Part shown: positions 58,521-64,000 of the stretch, in pieces
How positions within the stretch are numbered: the first letter of the stretch is position 1
Layout: each line of letters begins with the position of its first letter
NCBI GenBank assembly: GCA_018466975.1
Contig: CM031557.1
Coordinates: 1,426,001 to 1,490,000, forward strand
From: Sparassis latifolia
Lineage: Eukaryota; Basidiomycota; Agaricomycetes; Polyporales; Sparassidaceae
Reading direction: 5' to 3'
Length of the DNA stretch: 64,000 bases
Position numbers and translations under genes: made by a program
Notes under the pieces: generated by a model
What the model saw: only the letters and a program-made list of their open reading frames with translations
What the model was told of the DNA's origin: nothing
Database searches by the model: none

Positions 58521-59549
58521 TTAATCAACATCGTCTCCGATGCTCTGGTCATCAGCGCCTTCCGCGTCCTCCTCACCCTCCTCGCTTTCCTCTGCACTCC
58601 CCTCTTCTTCCTCATCTTCTCGCTCGAATACCACGCACCAGAATGTTCTTCCCCAGGGCAGGCCATCCTCACTCGACCGCTCACAACACACGAACCGGAC
58701 AGGCTCTCCATCCCAATAGCTCGTGAGGTCGAGGGAGAACCCGCCTGGCAAGCTCACGCCCACGCCACTTGGGCCGAAGGAGACATAGTTGTAGCAGAAG
58801 TCGGCAATTATGAGGTCCTACCCGGCATACCCTGGTCAGAACATAACGATATATGCGCGTGTCCGAAGAGAACAGACCTCGGGGCCTAATGTGACTTCCT
58901 TCCTACGCTCTACATCTCGGAAATACACACGTCGGTCGCCGGAAGAGTACAATAGGGAAGTATCGTTCGCAGTGGGTGTCTCGGGTGGGAATGGTGGTAC
59001 TTCAGCATCGTGCGCGATGCGTCTATGTTCGAGGTATGGCATAGTGGAGATGAGCGGTGACAGCGCCCAAGGTTTGGATTGCGACGCCAGGTCCTGTTCT
59101 AGCGTAGGATCTATATACCTTGTCAAGGGCAAAAGCAAGTCAGCAAGAACGCAAGTGATGTAAGTTGAGGACCCACTGCATGAATCTCAGGGCTGTACTG
59201 AACCCCCACGGAAGGTTCAGGGGCTTCTCGAAGGCGTTTCCGAACAGTACATCATTGGCGGAGTACGGTTGTAAGAACCTCCCTGGAAGATGACGTTCAG
59301 CAGCAACGCAGCACTCTGAAAGATATACGCACCTTGCATTTGGATGCTCCAAGTGACACCCATCCTCTCTGCTTTGTTGAAGTACGAACTATCGCTGACG
59401 GCTCCACTGGGATCCACAAAGTCTTTGAGATATACTGCGACCTGACCCTCGAAGATATCACTCTTGACGTCCACTGCGATCCCAGAGTTTACCGAGACCT
59501 TGACGAGCTCGTCCACCGACGGACCTGCTAGCACACGGAGACGAGGCAT
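58521..59549 (-). CDS. DUF1769 family fungal protein
   Basis: The start MPRLRVLAGPSVDELVKVSV and VDVKSDIFEGQVAVYLKDFV match the DUF1769 N-terminus. Following exons give MGVTWSIQMQG, FLQPYSANDVLFGNAFEKPL and LPWGFSTALRFM, then YIDPTLEQDLASQSKPWALS, GVSLPGGFSLDLTSYWDGEP and VRFVCCERSSEDGLPWGRTF. The C-terminus is a strongly acidic Glu/Asp tail. The family is conserved in fungi with no assigned activity. Several short introns join the blocks. The tail is not usual and could mediate protein contacts. Confidence 0.8.
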
Positions 59550-59756
59550 AACTGGACGTTATCAAGTGCTGCAGGTGGTATGAAATGTCAGAGAATTACA
59601 CGGAGAGGGAGGCAAGCGTGCGCAGTGGAGGCTGACAACGTCCAAGAGAGTGACGCACAGAGCACGGATATGGAATTAGCAGAGTACGTTATGTTACATA
59701 CCCGGGCACTATACCACAGGAATACTTTTCCGCGTCCACGCCGCCCCTCGCAGGTA

Positions 59757-60287
59757 TTACGGCAAGTCAGGCATCCGTCGCACGACCTTCCCCTCGTTGC
59801 GGACGTGGGCCCGCAGCCTCTCCAAGATGTCCGAGTTGGACCAGCGCTCCGGCGGTGTCCTCTTTCCTGTCGCCCAGTAGTAGATGTCCCAATCAGGCTC
59901 ATCCATGAGCTACGCGCCAAGTCGTGTCAGCCGAGTAATCAAATGAGAGACAGTACCAGGTAAGAGGCATACCCTGTCAAACTCCTTGAGCTCCGCCTCG
60001 TTCATAGTATCCAGCTGCTCCTTCGCAAACGTGCTGAGGAGCAGGTCGCTCTCGAGAGTCCCCCGCTTGCGTGACTGATAGACGAGGCGCGCCCGCATCG
60101 TCTCGACAGGCTCGCCCGGGCGCGGGAGTGGTGTTGGCGGCGGCATGTCTGCGGGTGAGGCGGTGGATGCGAGGTGTTCTGGCGTGTTAGGCAGAGGCCA
60201 CGGATCCGCCGACCTGCGAGTCGTCGTCGACAGCGCGCGGAACGATGGCAGACGGCGAGGACGTGCGAGCAGCCTGAGCATGGACAT
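59757..60287 (-). CDS. SDH5: succinate dehydrogenase assembly factor 2 (SDHAF2/Sdh5)
   Basis: The N-terminus [20 protein letters not shown] is a typical mitochondrial presequence. A Pro-rich linker and the conserved core [20 protein letters not shown] follow, then [20 protein letters not shown] and, after an intron of about 30-60 nt near 59910-59975, [16 protein letters not shown] and [12 protein letters not shown]2 promotes covalent attachment of FAD to the flavoprotein subunit of complex II. The R-G and DW-D-Y motifs of the family are in place. The length of about 160 residues is normal. Confidence 0.93.
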
Positions 60288-62488
<2,201 letters not shown>

Positions 62489-64000
62489 AACTTTACACCT
62501 TCAGATGAGTCGTATAATCGATTCGTGAAGTCGCAGTCGTTAGCCAAAGAACAAGACAGTTTTGCGTGACAATGACTCGGGCTTTGTAGAGGGATCGGAG
62601 GCAGGTTTAAAGTCACAATTCTGGACGCTCTCGGGAAGGTAATGTGCAGAAGAGGAAGAAGTCGGTGGTCAGCCGGCTGCAACACCAGAAAATGCGAAAT
62701 TTGTGAGAGCGAGCAGACAGATAACGAGCGACGGATGATGTGACCCACCCGTGCCAGCGCGCCACAGCAGAGGAGGCGGAGTTTGTCGGAGTTTGTCCAT
62801 TCCTTATCGGACTTTTGTTCCTTCTGTGACTTTTGTCCTTGCCGACGACGGTCGTCGACCTGGCCGTTGTCAACAGCAGCCATGGTTGTCTTTGTTTCCT
62901 CCATTTCCTGAGTACTTCCTGACATCTGACATTGACATTTCTCTGAAAAGCCAGTTCGATTTCTCGGATGTTGCAAACGATTTCCAATTACCGATTCTTA
63001 CGTCCCTCCTCTTGCTCACGGTGGACCGGAAATCAATGATGCCTGTGGTTCCGGACTGGTGATTTCTTAGAATCAGATATACCCAAAGAGGACTCTTGTC
63101 GTATTTTGCGTCAGAAAAATTGCCAACGAGGTCAGTTTTCATTCAATGACATGTTCGGAAGGAATCGGCTCCGGAAGCACATACCTGGAGGAAATTTTAC
63201 AGCTTTTCTTTGACTATACTCTTTTGCCTTGGGTGGCCCACGTTCGAAGTCGTTCTTAGCTTCTGGCTGGTGCACCCTACTCACGCCTGTCCTGTGGAAA
63301 GAAACTCGTTTCAGCAGAATCAGCACTGCTCTGATTGTTTGAATTGAGAGACCAATCATCCGGGCTATGTTGTTCCATCCGCTCTGCCGTGCTTCCATCG
63401 GCAGATCGCCGACACTCCTGAAGCAGCCTGGGTCTACGCTGAGTTGAGAGGTGGCTGCTGGTTCACTTCTTGCGCGACTAGATTTCACATGGCGTCAAAC
63501 ACAATAAAAGAGTACAGTTCACATTTACAGGCTCCATTCCGAGAGTGTACACATTAAATGCTGAAACCATGTGTTGTAAGGTAAGTATGCGGGTATAGCG
63601 TGATGACGGCGCGGATCATGCAGCATGACGTGAATGGGATCAAAAACGAAGGGCGACGATGTAGTGGGTGTGAAGAAGGAGCGTCTGTAGCATATACGCA
63701 AAAAACAGGCAGATGGAGCGATGGGTTTGCAAACCGGGAGAACCGACAGCAAGAGCCGAAACATATCCAAGAAAGGCTGGAGTAAGGTTGAAAGTCGTGT
63801 ATCGTTGCGGACTTGACGATGAGACGTCGTGTGGTAGGGCTCAATCTACACGCCCTCAGGTCTGGGACTTCTGAGGCTTTGCACGGTCTCATGGCCAGTA
63901 GCGGGGCGTCTTCTACGTCGTCTCCTGTAAAATAACGTCAGGGAAAAATCCCTCATGTCCAAAGAAAACTGACCGGGGAAACATTGGCCCCCTGGGCATC
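62489..64000. other. PP1 promoter region and the 3' end of an unseen minus-strand gene
   Basis: Frames at 62613-63142 and 63132-63488 show no known domain. At 63860-63925 (minus strand) a possible final exon with a CAG acceptor and a stop suggests the tail of a gene that starts beyond 64000. I could not identify its product. Confidence 0.25.

Overview
The window is nuclear DNA of a filamentous basidiomycete, most likely an Agaricomycete (mushroom or polypore lineage). The evidence is the many short introns of about 40-65 nt with GT..AG ends, class V/VII myosin-motor chitin synthase sequence, DUF6589 and RecQ-like proteins of the kind expanded in Agaricomycetes, and a dense array of conserved single-copy fungal genes. 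A 100-base run of N at 52393-52492 is a scaffold gap.

Layout. (a) 1-22.8 kb is an accessory, transposon-rich block. It holds a coiled-coil/RING gene (1.0-2.4 kb), a broken low-molecular-weight tyrosine phosphatase (2.9 kb), a degenerate acidic hypothetical gene (3.3-4.5 kb), a fused piece of chitin-synthase myosin domain and fatty-acid-synthase dehydratase (5.4-6.3 kb), an apparently intact tyrosine recombinase gene (6.7-8.4 kb), and a decayed, intron-bearing copy of DNA polymerase alpha (8.7-13.3 kb) with a second partial copy beside it. A two-gene unit follows at 14.0-17.7 kb: a RecQ-like helicase and a DUF6589 gene, tail to tail, flanked by inverted repeats. Repeats and a Ty1/copia LTR end fill 18-21.9 kb. 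(b) 22.8-62.5 kb is ordinary, gene-dense core genome.

Core genes in order: SET/TPR methyltransferase (-), MLH3 (+), SBDS-like RTC3 (+), FAD oxidoreductase (+), nicotinamidase (-), AFG1 ATPase (-), GH53 galactanase (-), RNF220-like E3 ligase (+), eIF3f (+), UreF (-), VAC14 (+), tyrosine phosphatase (-), MCM6 (+), DUF218 protein cut by the gap (+), DUF7918 protein (-), GT32-like glycosyltransferase (+), DUF1769 protein (-), SDH assembly factor 2 (-) and PP1 catalytic subunit (-). These do not form a pathway. They are housekeeping neighbours: replication and mismatch repair (MCM6, MLH3), NAD salvage (nicotinamidase), urease maturation (UreF), phosphoinositide control (VAC14), mitochondrial quality and assembly (AFG1, SDHAF2) and translation (eIF3f).

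Most notable: the inverted-repeat-bounded helicase plus DUF6589 unit looks like a complete, possibly undescribed DNA transposon. Beside it, an intact tyrosine recombinase lies next to captured, decayed pieces of POL1, chitin synthase and fatty acid synthase. VAC14 also carries a tandem duplication that appears to have created an intron. All family calls were made by eye from conserved motifs. Splice models were checked by reading-frame phase only.
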